Assembly: GCA_018417955.1 (NCBI GenBank)
Contig: JACTVC010000012.1
Location: 310,001-374,000 of the forward strand
Length of the DNA: 64,000 bases
Reading direction: 5' to 3'
Source of the DNA: Laccaria trichodermophora
Taxonomy: Eukaryota; Basidiomycota; Agaricomycetes; Agaricales; Hydnangiaceae
The notes beneath the pieces are model-generated. The model worked only from the letters and a program-made list of their open reading frames with translations. It was not told the origin of the DNA and did not search any database. This document shows positions 11,695 through 26,863 of the stretch, one piece after another; position 1 is the stretch's first letter, and every line of letters begins with the position of its first letter. The position numbers were made by a program, and so were the translations under genes.

Positions 11695-12160
11695 AGCTGG
11701 AAATTTTTCTGTTAAAGAAGTTGTTATCGAATGCGTTTGACGATGGGAGGGAAACACACGCTGAGTGACTTCTTGCGAAGGTAACACCAAGAAGATCGGT
11801 ACCGTTCTGAAGGTTGAGCTCGCTCCAAGTCAAAGCCTGCTTTGCAATCACAACGGTCGATGTGATTCTTGACTGTGGGCGATTCTTTCAACTGCAAACT
11901 ACCCGCTACGGACAGTCTGTCTTTGAAATACAACCAGGGGCTTGTGTATGCCAGGAAGAGATAGGAGCTGACAGTGAGAGCGATTCTGAACTTGTTCTGA
12001 ACGATCGTGTAATGGCCGTGCTTGTAAGTGCCTCCTGCGTGACAACACGCTCGTGACGTTTCTCGTGACCTGGTGCCTGATCTAGACCATCGTACCTGGT
12101 TCGCTGGTCGACCTCAGGTAAAGAGCGTGTCAAATAACTTGCTCTTCTGCCCCAACTTCC
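11695..12160. promoter_or_regulatory. Divergent intergenic region (F-box gene / hydrolase copy B)
   Basis: The two flanking genes start at 11694 (minus) and 12161 (plus), so this 466-bp stretch must hold both promoters. I can point to no specific element. Confidence 0.4.
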
Positions 12161-13249
12161 ATGTCTATCTGTCCCAAGTGCAAAGAAGGCTACATCTTGC
12201 CCGGTGAGCCCACGGGGAGCATCAACGCCGACTTTCAAGGCGCCTACTTCGCTCCATCCCCCAATAAAGACGTGGAATCGAAACGCGCTATCGTGTTCCT
12301 CACTGATGGGTTTGGGCTGCCCTTGAAGAACTGTAAGATTATGGCGGACAACTTGGCGACGAAGTTGGAATGTGATGTTTGGGTTCCCGATTATTTCAAT
12401 GGTGTGTGCTGGCATTTTCATCCGGACATATATTCAAAGGAACAAACATTTTTGACAGGCAAACCGCTCATACCGCTCGATACGATGATGATTGAGCGAG
12501 CGGGAGAGAAGTGGTCGATATGGCAGTGGATAAAGTTCGTCGTTGGGACTGGTATCCCCAACTTCCCAGCATTTATCAGCAATCGACCGTCTGTTGTTGA
12601 CAAGCGCCTTGATTCTGTACGTCAACGTTATCATCGAACCCATGCTTAACTATAACATATTCTTCCAGTTCTTTGCCCTGTTGAAAGAAAAGAAATCGTA
12701 TGAGAAACTTGGTGCCGTTGGGTCAGTGATACGATTGGGACTAGTGTATTCGTCGCTTACTTTGCAGAACAGATACTGCTTCGGAGGCACGACAGCGACA
12801 CGACTCGGTGGAACTGATCACGTACAAAGTGTCGTCATATGCCATCCAGGACCGCCCAGCATTTCTGATGTGAAGAAGATCAAAGTCCCCGCAGCGTGGG
12901 CTTGTGCTGAAGGTAAGCATTGAAATTTATTACTTGCCGTGGTACTCATCAGCGTATTGTTCATGTTGCTTAGAGGACCAGTTCTGGGGTAGGTCTGCCA
13001 GGCTGCAAGCCGAGGCAGCTTTTGCTGCGAGGAAAGATACCGACAATTTCGTTGAATATGAGTTTAAGGATTATAAAGGTGTGTACCTTCCGTTTTTTGT
13101 CAAGATTGAGCAGTCTTCATAGGTTTAACATAGGAACTGCTCATGGATTTGCTGCGCGGCCTAACTTGGATCTTCCAGAGATCAAAGAAGCGTTCGAGTT
13201 GGCTTTTGAACAGACTGTCCAATGGTTTCAAAAGACGCTCGCCGTCTGA
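12161..13249 (+). CDS. Dienelactone hydrolase family protein (copy B)
   Basis: Six exons (12161-12401, 12459-12616, 12669-12721, 12773-12912, 12974-13078, 13134-13249) give 270 residues. Triad residues are Cys153 (GYCFGG), Asp199 and His236 (TAHGFAARP). Exons 3 and 5 are exactly as long as in copy A (53 and 105 bases) and every intron phase is conserved, so both copies are intact paralogues. The function is an alpha/beta-hydrolase of the dienelactone hydrolase family, plausibly in aromatic breakdown; the actual substrate cannot be told from sequence. The F-box gene on the other strand separates the copies. Confidence 0.92.
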
Positions 13250-13893
13250 TTGGAGATTTATTCTGGAGGTTTCTGTGGATCATAGATATGGGTTTGACCT
13301 TGGATACGATTAGTATGATTCACTTAATACACACCCTGCATTCGGTGGAGGCTCATTTATATTTGATATGACGCGTCAAAACGCGTGCGCCGAAAATAGA
13401 TGCACAACATGATTGACGTGAATTGGATTGCGGGTAATCACAGGACAAACGTTCCTCCTTTTCGTTCCTTCCTCCTTCGGATTTCGCAATGTTCTGAAAT
13501 TCCCTATTGACACCTTTGTGCTCCACTGTAAGTCCTTTAAATTGATCCTCTTGTATGCAAGTCGTCTCATTGCAACTCGATCCCAAGTTTATAGCTTCGA
13601 CTTTGAAGGTCTTCGCACACATCGCAGTATCAATATTTGTTTTTTGGTCTTAAGTTTCGCCCCTTACGACCTTGGGCTTTAAATTTTGCAGTGCCTCTAA
13701 CACAAGCGCTTACCGACTCAGCAATATTCGGTCCGTCAAAAGGCTTTTGAAAACTATTTGTGGACCAATAGTTGAAATCAATGGACGATATAAAACGAAT
13801 AAGAACCTTCAATGCCAGTGGGACTGAACATCATAACAGCAGATCGGGGTTGGATTGGGGTTATTTTTACAAAAATATAGAACCAATGGTCCA

Positions 13894-14138
13894 ACTCGGT
13901 CCCTGATTTGAACAGGGCTAGAACGCATCATAACACCATTACTGCGCAGGCTCATACCGGGGCAGAGGCTGGCAGAGGGGTGTCACTCACAGTTTTGAGC
14001 GAGGGGCTCAGAAATGTGCGTCAAGGTCCAGCATCAATATATGATGCTGGATGGATCCAAGTTGAATCGATCCAAGTTGGATCATCCACCGCTTTCGCGT
14101 TGGAGATACGCTCCGCGATAACCACTACGCTACCGAGT
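13894..14138 (-). repeat. tRNA-like SINE-type element, copy 1
   Basis: On the minus strand the element begins ACTCGGT (14138-14132) and ends ACCGAGT (13900-13894), a perfect 7-bp acceptor-stem-like pairing. After the 5' arm comes a D-arm-like box (AGCGTAGTGGTTATCGC, matching a pol III A box). Before the 3' arm comes a T-arm-like box (CCCTGTTCAAATCAGGG, matching a B box) with a perfect 5-bp stem. The roughly 195 bases between the boxes share nothing obvious with the other two copies. Total length is 245 bp. Confidence 0.65.
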
Positions 14139-14742
14139 CTTGCGAAGATAATGCGCAAAAGTATTGAAGTACCGCTAAATTGAAGTTGACGGCTCGACCG
14201 TGGGCACGTTTCAAGCACGTTTTTACTCTGGACCCGGTACCAATCTAGAGCCGACTATACTTTTTAAAAATTTGTCAAAAATACTCTCTCCCGCCGGTAA
14301 GCATGTTGATAAAACAAATCACCACCGTGACGAGCTTAAACGTTTGAACTTCCTAACGGTCCTGTTAGCTCAACCATTATGATGGCCAAATGATAGCCAT
14401 TCACGGTTTTTTTTCCCCCTTGGTCTCGGACATGATAGTTGGGCCATCAGCGAGATCAGCGGGGCGGTGGGACTTGCCTGGGCCTTTACCCTCACAACGT
14501 CTGCAAGAAGAACCTCTCATAAAAATCTAAGTATATTGCATACTAATTCCACTCCGGACGCAGCGGACGCACCCTAACAATATTCTACCACTGTCGCGCC
14601 AACCAATATAAATGTGCTGCCAGGCTACGCATGCGTTTTCAGGGATGATTATGAGATCGCAAAATTTGGATCATACAACTTGATAGATGGATATAAGTAG
14701 AAATTTGTCCCGCAAAAATATGGGTTTCTACTGATCTTATAT

Positions 14743-14904
14743 TCTCAGTCCCCGATTCGAACAGGGCTAGAACGTACCTAGGTGGTTCAGCGCAGACGAT
14801 TACATATTTATACACATAAACGTTGTGAAGGACCGCACGAAATTCTCGCGCAACAGCATAATAATGCTGTGATACGCCCCGCGATAACCGCTACGCTACC
14901 GAGT
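14743..14904 (-). repeat. tRNA-like SINE-type element, copy 2
   Basis: It has the same end boxes as copy 1: 5' ACTCGGT with D-arm GTAGCGTAGCGGTTATCGC, and 3' T-arm CCCTGTTCGAATCGGGG followed by ACTGAGA, which pairs at six of seven positions counting a G-U pair. Its different middle contains a strong small hairpin (AGCAT/ATGCT) near 14855-14875. It is 162 bp long. Confidence 0.65.
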
Positions 14905-16059
14905 CTTGCGGAGATACGACGCCGATAACAATTTGTTACAAGCTGACAGACAGCATTGTCATCATACGTGTTCTAACAGTATTCACTTACCTCCTCAATT
15001 CCCCCCCTCATGTGTCGCGCACTTTTTTTGTGTCTGTAAACCAGAATACGACTAAAGTTCAGGTCTTTGCACGTCACCTATTTTAGCAACAAGAGTATAT
15101 GAAAACTCTTGCCTTTCCATCCAGTCTACAATGCGGCCGGGAAAGGGTCCCGCTGTTACTCCAGCGATGCCAACGAGCCCGAAAAGTCCGGTGATAAGTT
15201 TGGAACGACAAGTAGAACTCAATCATCCATCCCGGCTACGTGTCTTGAGCGGTTGAATGTCTAAAAACCCAACATCTTTTCGCCCGGTGCCTCTGAGAAA
15301 TAAAAGATATATGGCTGCACGCCACACCGTACGACGCCATATGAAATGCGGATGAATATGGGTCCGGCCTTGGGACACCCACACCTGACATGGAATTATA
15401 TGAAAAATCAACGGTTACACGATTTATGAATCCGCGAGAAGAACCTATGTTTAATGTGAAGGCCGCGACCAATTCTCGAAATATTTTCGGGTCAAAGTGG
15501 CACATCTCGCGCGCATTCGGCTTCACCGCACTGCCACGTTACCGCAGCACTTCCATGAGGCTCAGCGAGTCTTTGGCTAAAGTTTCACGGGCTTGGAGCT
15601 TGAACTTGAGGCGGATGCGATGTCGCTGGGGTTTCGGAGGACGGGGGACTTGAAAGTTGATACCCTGCTCTTCGGGACTGACTACAGCTCAAAATTCTCA
15701 AATGTAATACATATTGAAGCTGTAGCAAAAAAAACAGGTAAACCGAACAGGAAAATTGAGGTAGGGCAGGAATGTTCAATGAAGGACTTAGCTTTGGCGG
15801 TGATGATAATGGAGAGCCTCCGGCAAGCAGGGGACAATTTAACAAATAGCGCCAGATTACTGCACGGATAAACGCTCTAAATTTGTTGGTTGCCGTAGAG
15901 AGATTGGCCTTCCCGAAATAATCGTTGGACGGTGACCACGAAAGGAGTGTGTTTACGTGTATTGTATCTCCAAGTCCTTCAAAATTGCCACGAACCAAAG
16001 CCGCACAAACAGCCACATCATAATCCGACCCACTCCGAACGTTGACCAGCACCCTCACC

Positions 16060-16503
16060 ATGCACGCCTCTCTCATCCGCCGCCAGCTCGGAGGCCTCGT
16101 TCCACCCAAAATTGCTACACCTAAGCTCGTCGTACGTCTCTCTGAGCTTCCCTGTCACAATGACCAACAATTTTCACTTAGTCTAGCGGCTCGGGTGCCT
16201 CACTCGGACCCCTCGTAGAGTTCTACTCAAAACTTCCTAAAGGCGAAGCCACGCCTCGTGTTAGCGGAATCAAAGGGCGATTCTTTACCGGAAAGAACGC
16301 GTCGGGAACACCGCTTGTGGCTTTGATTGTTGGGCTGTTTGGTATTGGATATACCATTGACTACAACAGTGAGTAACTCGCCCATTTCCGAAGCTTTGAC
16401 GTTCTAACACCCGCAATAGTGCACTTGAGTACGTCCCGCTTTGGCTCTTCGTCCTCACGGGTTGATCCTCGTCACAGAACACCACAAGAACCACGCCCAT
16501 TAG
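16060..16503 (+). CDS. ATP17: Mitochondrial F1Fo-ATP synthase subunit f
   Basis: Four exons (16060-16131, 16182-16368, 16420-16428, 16478-16503) give 97 residues, the normal size for this subunit. The N-terminus is a basic presequence-like segment (IRRQLGGLVPPKIATP). It is followed by EFYSKLPKGEATP, a GKNASG motif, one membrane span (about residues 68-86) and the conserved histidine-rich end YNMHLKHHKNHAH. The protein is an inner-membrane Fo subunit that supports dimer structure around the proton channel. Exon 3 is only 9 bases, yet both flanking introns have good GT-AG ends, and it supplies the MHL of the conserved end. Assignment is from the characteristic C-terminus and size. Confidence 0.9.
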
Positions 16504-17145
16504 ATGTTCTTTATGAGACGTACCGTAATGGAATAGATCGTGTGCAGTGGGTGCTCAAACTGAGTGGTTATGGTCAAATTGCTGCTCCTTCCCGGTGGCG
16601 TGATACGCCGCCCTGTCGGGGCTCGCGCCCTTCATGGCGTTGTGCCCGTTACCTGGATCCTTTGATCGAGTTTATTTTGTTGGGCATCGGCCGGGCTCGC
16701 TGGGTCTCAATGGATCCCTTCTCGATGCCGTGCCCTGACCTTCCGCAGGCCAGGCCTTCGTCTTTATCCCCTGTTGTGATTGCTTCTGCCCCGAAGACAG
16801 ACAATAGTGTTTTCGTCCTGGGCGTCGCAGCGGCCTTGGCTAACATATTAATAGAAACCTGCAACACGCCCCTTTCACTGAATTAGAATTCCTACCTGAC
16901 CAGCTGACCCACCAGTGGACATCGTTCACTAACTGTGCTTGGAGGGAATGCAGGCGGTTGGAGTGAGAATGTTTTCCTCCACAGCATGTGGGTGCTGTTG
17001 ATCAGTTGATTTGCTGCACTTACTTATTCGTATCTTTCTCCCGAGAAATTCCGTCACACTGATTTCTTGCCAGTCGTCATATTCTATCTTGAGTGTGAAG
17101 AGCCCTCGGTCAAACGTGAACTAAAATCTGCTTTGAAAGAACCAA

Positions 17146-17312
17146 CCCACGATATATATTGCATTGGTCACAAGGCCATTCAGCGAGGATTGCCTTAGGA
17201 CCTACACTGCCCGGACCGCCATAGGTTTTCTCGGCCCTCTCTCTTTGACGATATGAGACCGATTTGCTGTGAAGGGATCTAACTCACGATATATTGCACA
17301 GGTCACAAGGCC
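17146..17312 (+). repeat. Short direct repeat pair
   Basis: A block of about 31 bases ending in GGTCACAAGGCC occurs at 17146-17178 and again at 17282-17312 with a few differences. No function is evident. Confidence 0.5.
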
Positions 17313-19286
17313 CTTTGGCGCGCTCTGCGAATGCTTTGAGCGCTTACGCCGCTATTGCATCGTGCCCGAACCAACCCCTTATTTCACAACGTGTCGGCCT
17401 CGAGTCTTTGCCACGGCTTATCATCGTGATGTCCTGTCGGTTCGCTCGTCGGCCGCACTGTTCGATTCCTCCCGTGCATGTTCGTTACATCACTTGACGA
17501 AAGCTTGGCGGTTTTATACAACTTGCGATGACGGGCGGACGGACTTACGGACAGAGAGCTCCGAAAGATGGGACGGATAACACTCTGCTACACCCTGATC
17601 GACATGCAAAATTTCTATTCATGGAACCTCTCCTACCAATAATGTATGATATTTCGCAGGTTTGTTTTTGATCCTGAACTTTAAGTTTTGATCCTCCTTC
17701 ACGATGAATAGCGCGGGAAGCTGTAAACGTCAATGCTAGACCGCGAGCACACTATTTTCAAGGGTCGGTTAGGTCTACATTTTGTTTGGACTTGATTCTT
17801 GATACCGCGATCCCGCCCGGATGTATGATGTCGATATTTCGCTTTCCATCGGAGCCAAGTAAAATCTCTTGAAGTGCGTAATTCCCAAGACCGATCAACC
17901 AGGATTTCATCTCTCTGTGATAGGGTGAAGGATCCATCGACGTCATTGATGCCAAAGCCGAACTCTGGCTGACCGCCGACTCAAGCCGACTCCCAGCGAG
18001 CACATGGTCACTTTGATTGTTGTTTCCAACATCACCAGACCAGGTTTTTCCCTGAAGATGTCCTTCCGTTGTGACAAGGCACAGATACACGTCATACTTA
18101 GCGGAATGAAAAATTGGACATAACGAGATGAATACAATACATTGAAGTACAGCTATGAGATGAATGGGGGTATGGGGGCACAGATATGCGGGGTCGTGGC
18201 GATTCGGAAGTGTCATGTCAGAGGGCGGCCTTCCGCTCGAGCTTGGGCCGCGCGACATGGAAAGCAGTACTCGTCGACATTGTCGACGTCCCGCTCTATA
18301 TCTGGACCAAAGGTCTGTGATGAGAGTTGGTCAGAAACAGAAACAGAGAAGCATGAGTGCGTGTTCTCTCGCCTGGTAACAAGTGGGCTGACGGCAGGAT
18401 GGCGGGTGCGCGTAACTCTTCATGCATTGTCTGGAATTACAATCGACGATGGCTTTGACAAACTGCCGTTGAAAGTGCTGTTTATTGACCATTAATAGAT
18501 CCAGGACATGAACGCGATCATGAAACAAACCCCGCATTTGTTCCATCGTGTTCCTTGACTTCATAGAGTCAAGGTTTAGACAACGAGTTACTTGTGAACA
18601 AGGAAACATACGCACGCTATCCGTTGGCACATAATTTCAAGATGAATTCGCAGTGTGTGAGTAATTGTTGGGGGGAAACGTTGGAAAGAGTTGGCGATAC
18701 ACAGAGGGTTCTTATGGGAGAAAGAGGAGGGTTACAGCTTTACACCACAATTCAAGCTGCGCTGTTTATGCAATTCAGAAGTCCTATTGGCATCTTACAC
18801 GCGGCAATTTAGTTGCATACCCAGTCCATCAAAGAATTGTAATCACTTCCGTTTTAGCAAAAACAAAGCGTTGCCTGAGATCCTTGGAGATCGCCAGCCA
18901 CATGTCCAAACGTTTTCTTCCGTTCCGATGATGGAACGTGAAATTCATGTGACATACAAGTGCACGTTTACCGCTGGGGTAGTGATGAACTGCTTTGCAG
19001 GTCTACGTATGAGGTCCATAAACGCTCAACAGCTAGAATTCTGGACGTGAAGTGCTGACAAGCTATAGAGGTAACTGTCGATCAGAACTATGCACATACA
19101 GAGTTAAGGTCCGAGGATAACTGTCTAGTTGCCGATCGCACGAGTTAGGGCATTACTATCTACGGGACCAAAAGTACTCAGTTGTGTTCCACTGCCATTG
19201 AAACATAGAGAATCGTGTTCACACTGGCAGGCATCAGATTTTGTTGGTCAACGTCGTATTTTGATTTGTTGCAGGAGTGAATCATT

Positions 19287-19309
19287 CTACAACCGCCTGG
19301 CGGTTGTAG
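19287..19309. repeat. Perfect 11-bp palindrome with a one-base centre
   Basis: CTACAACCGCC is followed after a single T by its exact reverse complement. It could be a hairpin in RNA or a dimeric binding site; nothing nearby decides. Confidence 0.5.
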
Positions 19310-19813
19310 GCATTGAGTTGTGAACCAGTTGTAGGGTTCTATCTTATGGAGGCGTCTATATTTTCCGTCAGGAACGCAGGGATTCGTGATGAAGGCTAGA
19401 TATAACTCGTTTGCTTATCTGCTCTTATCCAAATTACGTAAATGTCCGAGGACTGTTGGGTGAAAAAGAGGCTTGACTCAAGTTTGACTTGATGACTGAA
19501 AGTTCGCTGCGTAACATGGATAGGTCAGCGGGCTAGATACTTGGACTATCTTCCCAAGTTTCAAGTCCGCGAATACCCTTCTACTGATAAGGCTCGGATG
19601 TTCGGCAGATACGACCACATACCCATGGTTCAAGTTGCGCATTCTTGGCGCATTATTGTCATCTTCTGAGAAGGTGCCTCTCTAGCAGCGTTCACGATAA
19701 GAAAATGTCTTCCATCGCGATCGCTACGGCTAGCCGTCTTCGTTCGAACCTAGTAGAAGCTTCCCCCTTTTTTTCTTATCGCACGAAGATGGTATACAGG
19801 CAGCTGAGATTCT

Positions 19814-21676
19814 TCAGTCTAGGCGTACCACGACAAACTTTCGTGTTAAGAGGTTGAAGACGCTGCCAAATATGAACGCCATGAGGGAACAAGTAAAGAT
19901 GATAACGTTGTAGGGCATGCTGAAGTCAGGTGTCGCGAGGTCCACGAGGAGGCCGGCGGTATACATTCTGCTGTTCGAGGGTTCCACCGGGGTAATGACT
20001 GCCGGAGGCAAGTCCCACCCACGCTGAGCATCAGGTTGATGCTCTGTATAGCGGAGGAAAGCTTTGGTTACGTCAATCGTTAGATGGACGGTCGAGCGTG
20101 GAGGGAGGTTTAGCATTGCCTCAAATGTAGTAGGACGTGAATGGGGGACGGCAGGAACATAGGTGAAGTTGGATATGATGTTTTCTGGTATCTTGTTAAG
20201 ACTGAGACATGACACCGAGGATCAGACCTACCTGAGGTGATGCCCTTGGCCCGTGCTTGGAGGGTGTGAAGGTAGAATTGGACGAGCCAAGGCATTGTTT
20301 CCAGATAACGAGCATAAACTGTAGTGGGTTCATGATTTATAATGACCAAAGATAGCTGTCCACGATCTTGGCTCGACCCCTTTAGCGTCCTGTGAACGGA
20401 GAGCGGTGTCAGAGGAATGGTTTCCCCGAGAGCTGCATGGTCATTAGATTGGATCATCCATATGTGTGGAAGGCGGCGTACGGTGCTGGAAACTGTGTTG
20501 CCAATGCATGGCAACATTTAAAGGTTTAGCGACTAGCACCTAAATGTTAGGGGGCGAACATCCGGAAACGGGGATTTACTTACCAGTTGCTACGTCGAAA
20601 AAGGCAGCCTCGCCTTCTATTGACGGATTGGGATTGATTTCAATTGCGTCCTGTTGCGCCAACGCGACGGTAACGCGACTTGACACAGCAACGGGGCATG
20701 TTTTGCTGATAACACGGGAAAACAAGGATTGAAATGACCAATCTTCAATCACAGGATCAGCCCCATAACAAACTCCCTGCAGAAGTAGCGGATAGATACC
20801 TCGAGAAGTTGACAAAGAGTAGCGTAGTGGATCCATCACGGATTGAAAAGTAAGTCGAATCTCAACGCCTTCCTCTTCGTGCCACAGCACATGTACGCCC
20901 ATTCCGTGCCAATCAGCGTCAAAAAGACGGTGGGGATTTAACAAGCTTGCGATGCCCGACAAAGACTTGCAAGGGAGGAGTTTGAGGAATGGCGTTAAAT
21001 TCTCCGTACAGACATGCTCGGAAGGTAAGGACGCGTGTCGGAGCTGGTGAGGCAGGTCGAAACTTGGCAAGCTACCTTCGGGAGGAAATGCCTGTGACGG
21101 TGACGTAGTTCTTCGCTCATCCATAGAGCCGAGAGAGGCGCAGAAGAGCCCTGCTAGGGCGTTTCGGAGGCCCTTCCATCGGTCGTCGATGCTGTTTTAC
21201 GGGGTCAGCGTAACCCCCTCTGAGGCGCGTTCGTGCCCACCTCATTGGAGCACCATCTCCCATCCACGCCCAAAGCTCTGCCCCCGTCCCAACGCCCTTT
21301 TCTTCTGGGTATCCCCACCGATCATAGTCCCACCTCCCAGCGTTCAATGTCAGGTGAAGCTCTGACACGCCATATTCTCTCAAGATCTGGCCCAGAGCGA
21401 GAGGAAAGACTCGGTAGTGCTGAGCTGCATTTCACGCTTCAATATGAACCTTCAAGTTTGACGCAACACCTGAAATTACGCACCTTCATCGTCAAACCCT
21501 AACGTCCGGGGATTCCTTGGCGACACACCTTCCAGGCGCGTTGTGAAGGAGAATCTTGACGCTACTTTGCCGTCATTGAGTTTCCTCAACGACAATTCCT
21601 CGAAGAAACTTTCTACGGCAGCTAGGGTGGGTACGCAAAAGCCGACGAGGAGGAGGAAGTAACGGATATTCCACAT
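19814..21676 (-). CDS. GPI16: GPI transamidase subunit (Gpi16/PIG-T)
   Basis: Five exons (21676-21484, 21424-21241, 21191-20584, 20492-20232, 20184-19814) give 538 residues, normal for the family. A signal peptide (MWNIRYFLLLVGF) leads into a long lumenal part with the family blocks PLALGQILREYGVSELHLTL and DDRWKGLRNALAGLFCASLG. Further on are YLETMPWLVQFYLHTL and TIDVTKAFLRYTEHQPDAQRG, then one membrane span near the C-terminus (MPYNVIIFTCSLMAFIFG) and a short basic tail. Gpi16 stabilises the Gpi8 catalytic subunit of the ER GPI transamidase. The intron at 20231-20185 uses a CTTAAC branch. Family blocks fix most exon joins; the acceptor at 20493 is the least certain. It shares a divergent promoter with AFG2. 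Confidence 0.92.
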
Positions 21677-22002
21677 TTCCAAACACAAATTGAGTTGGCA
21701 CGCCGCCACCGTGTTTGTTTTAAGCGGAGCCCCAATTACATACCTTTGCACACCTCTTTTTGATCTCTTTCGGGTAACGAACACCAAACAAGGTGAGGCC
21801 TTGAAAAAGAGGTGAGGAACTCATCGATTACAGGAAAGATTACAGTCCTGACTTTTCTGCAGGGTTTTAAACTTCCAGCATTGCCAGTCTCTGCGCACGA
21901 AAATTGACTCGGGTATTGAGATATCGCATGAAGTTTAGGATTTCGTGATGTAAGGCTGACTCTCCGGCATTCTTCACTTTCTGAAAGAAGTTCACAGTCG
22001 CA
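21677..22002. promoter_or_regulatory. Shared divergent promoter region of GPI16 and AFG2
   Basis: The two housekeeping genes start 326 bp apart on opposite strands, so both promoters lie here. No TATA box or known site is clear. Confidence 0.5.
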
Positions 22003-24998
<2,996 letters not shown>

Positions 24999-26396
24999 GA
25001 CAAATACATATGTATATGATGCGGACGAGACAACGACGTGGGTTGCCTTTCTTAATATTCTGTCTGATAGATCGCCATTGATCGTGAAGAGGCTTTCAAG
25101 AATGTAAATACAGCTTATATTTTAAGGCTTTATGGACAAGGCGAAACAGTTCGCGACGACGTAGTTTATTTCTATTAATCTTTGTTGGTGCGTGACGGTC
25201 TTTAGATAAAATAGGGGTAAGGAAAAGAGAGAATACACATGTGGGAGGGTTAACGATAATTTGGAGAGTGATGCAAACTAAGAATTCAGGATCAGTGCCA
25301 CGAGAAAGGTTATCCATCTAGAATACTTACGACGCTGGCCGAAGGTAACATGCAAGTTGGAGGTGCTTGGTGGAACCTTGAAAAAAAACTTGTCAGAAAA
25401 AAATCTCAATGATGCTCATATAACTGTCAAACCGAGATAAATATTCAGAAGTTGGAAAAAATGAACAAGGCCATGAGGTAGTTGGCCGTCGACTGAAAAG
25501 AAAAACGTAAGTTACAAAAAAAATTTGGGAAGGCCATACTCACCGGAGTTGAAGCGTCTGCATCTTGAATACCCATTTCAAAAACAGAAACAACCAACCG
25601 CCGCTTCACCGTTGTCAGCGGTGCCACGTCCGGTAAGACGATGCCTGAGGCCTTTGAGAAGGCCCCCAACAATCATCCAGGTGTGCAATCACGCATCTGC
25701 CTGCCCACGCCCCGTGAAGGAGCGACTTTCCACACGCGGATAACACCAGTACCCAGGATGCTTTAGGACATTTGTGGCGCAGCGGTTGGTTGTTCTGCCA
25801 ATGAAAGAGTACTCGTCGATCGTAATGTGCTTGCGAGGGTGCGAGCTGATGGCCCAAACTTGGGTGCGTGTGAGGTGGCTGACGCAAGGACAATAGAGAT
25901 AGAGCTCACAATAAGGGAATGTGCTCGCTCAGATGAAATCACCACGCGCGGGGAAAAAATTGCCCTCGGAAAAATGCCACTGTAGATAAATGGTAAGGCA
26001 AAGGTTCAGGAAAAAAAGATTAACGCACTCACCAATATTAGCATACACCGCGCGTCGACGAGGCCAAGCCCGTAGCAAGAAAGACAAAATCCACTTATGC
26101 ACCACGTTGAAACCAAGTCAACCTTCATCCAGTGGCAGTCCTGGCAGATGGTGTGTCACTCCGGCCCCCTGACGGGAGGGCCACGCCAGCACCCCAATAC
26201 CTGGGTCGATTACACACCCAGGCAAGGGATGCGGCTACTTTACTACGCTTAGGCTCATGGCCACCACGCAATAGGAGATGTGACCGCGGCGATGTCTGAT
26301 TCGGCAACGGGAATGGGTGACTCGCCTAAGCTGCAACCCATTGAGGGCATCACCTGCTTCAGTGTTCGAGCTTGCGATGTTGTTAAGTTAGCGAGA
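24999..26396. other. AFG2 3' flank and unassigned sequence
   Basis: Bases 25020-25600 are also found at about 5553-6120. On the minus strand a GTGAGT donor at about 25543 and a CAG acceptor at about 25493 join two small open pieces ending in a stop near 25445. The equivalent structure exists in the other copy, so a small convergent gene is possible but unrecognised. From 25620 to 26396 I see nothing convincing. Confidence 0.35.
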
Positions 26397-26720
26397 TGGC
26401 GTAAATTCTGTTGGATTGCGTATCATTGGGAGTAGGTGGATAACATAGGGAGTTAGTGTGCCTGGAAGCTGGCGGGATTGCGTGGCGTACCAGGCGTGGG
26501 CAGCGGCACGAGGAGGCGGACATCGGACAACGGAAGGAGGCTCTAATGCGTGAATGTCCGAGTAGTAAGCGATGATGTTGGGCGGCGACTCGCCGCCGGC
26601 GAGGTGATGTAGAGAAGAGCAAATTGCATAAATGTGAGTGGCTGACGTAGATAATTAGCGTGCGTGGAAGTTGGCGAGATAGCGTGGCGTACTAGTAGGC
26701 GTGAGGAGTGCCCTGGTTTC
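26397..26720 (+). repeat. Dispersed repeat fragments (also at about 31990-32080, inverted)
   Basis: Blocks at about 26470-26530 and 26640-26720 share a GCGTGGCGTAC core with surrounding similarity. The reverse complement of about 31990-32080 contains the same core and flanks (GTTGGCGAGATAGCGTGGCG and a GGAGGCG block). This is an old dispersed repeat; its ends are not defined. Confidence 0.45.
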
Positions 26721-26823
26721 AAAGGCAATATCATTGGACAGACTCGGAGATAGAAGAATGAGTAAAGGCGTTGGCTATAACTCAACAGTGAAAAGCAAGG
26801 CGGGAGACAATTAGGAGAGGTGG

Positions 26824-26863
26824 CGGTGGTGGTGGTGGTGGTGGTGGTGGTGGTGGTGGTGGT
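26824..26863 (+). repeat. (GGT)n microsatellite
   Basis: Thirteen uninterrupted GGT units follow a short GGC/GGT lead-in. The stretches on either side (26720-26823, 26864-27334) contain no gene I can support. Confidence 0.9.

Larger units (their letters stand above)
13250..16059. other. Gene-poor stretch with tRNA-like repeats
   Basis: Apart from the two tRNA-like elements listed separately (13894-14138, 14743-14904), I find no gene I can support. Open stretches at 15390-15870 (plus) and 15236-16109 (minus) overlap each other and show no motif or splice structure. Confidence 0.4.
16504..19813. other. Long gene-free stretch
   Basis: Only scattered short open frames are present on both strands (the longest at 16419-16886 plus overlaps ATP17; 17758-18258 minus has no motif). 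A direct repeat of about 31 bp at 17146-17178 and 17282-17312 and a palindrome at 19287-19309 are listed separately. I can support no gene here. Confidence 0.45.

Noticed and set aside
16419..16886. 155-codon open frame beginning in ATP17
   Set aside because: It starts in the ATP17 micro-exon and reads through its intron. The spliced reading gives the conserved subunit end.
25763..26172. Possible genes downstream of AFG2
   Set aside because: Short frames on both strands with no motif, no convincing splicing and no start context.
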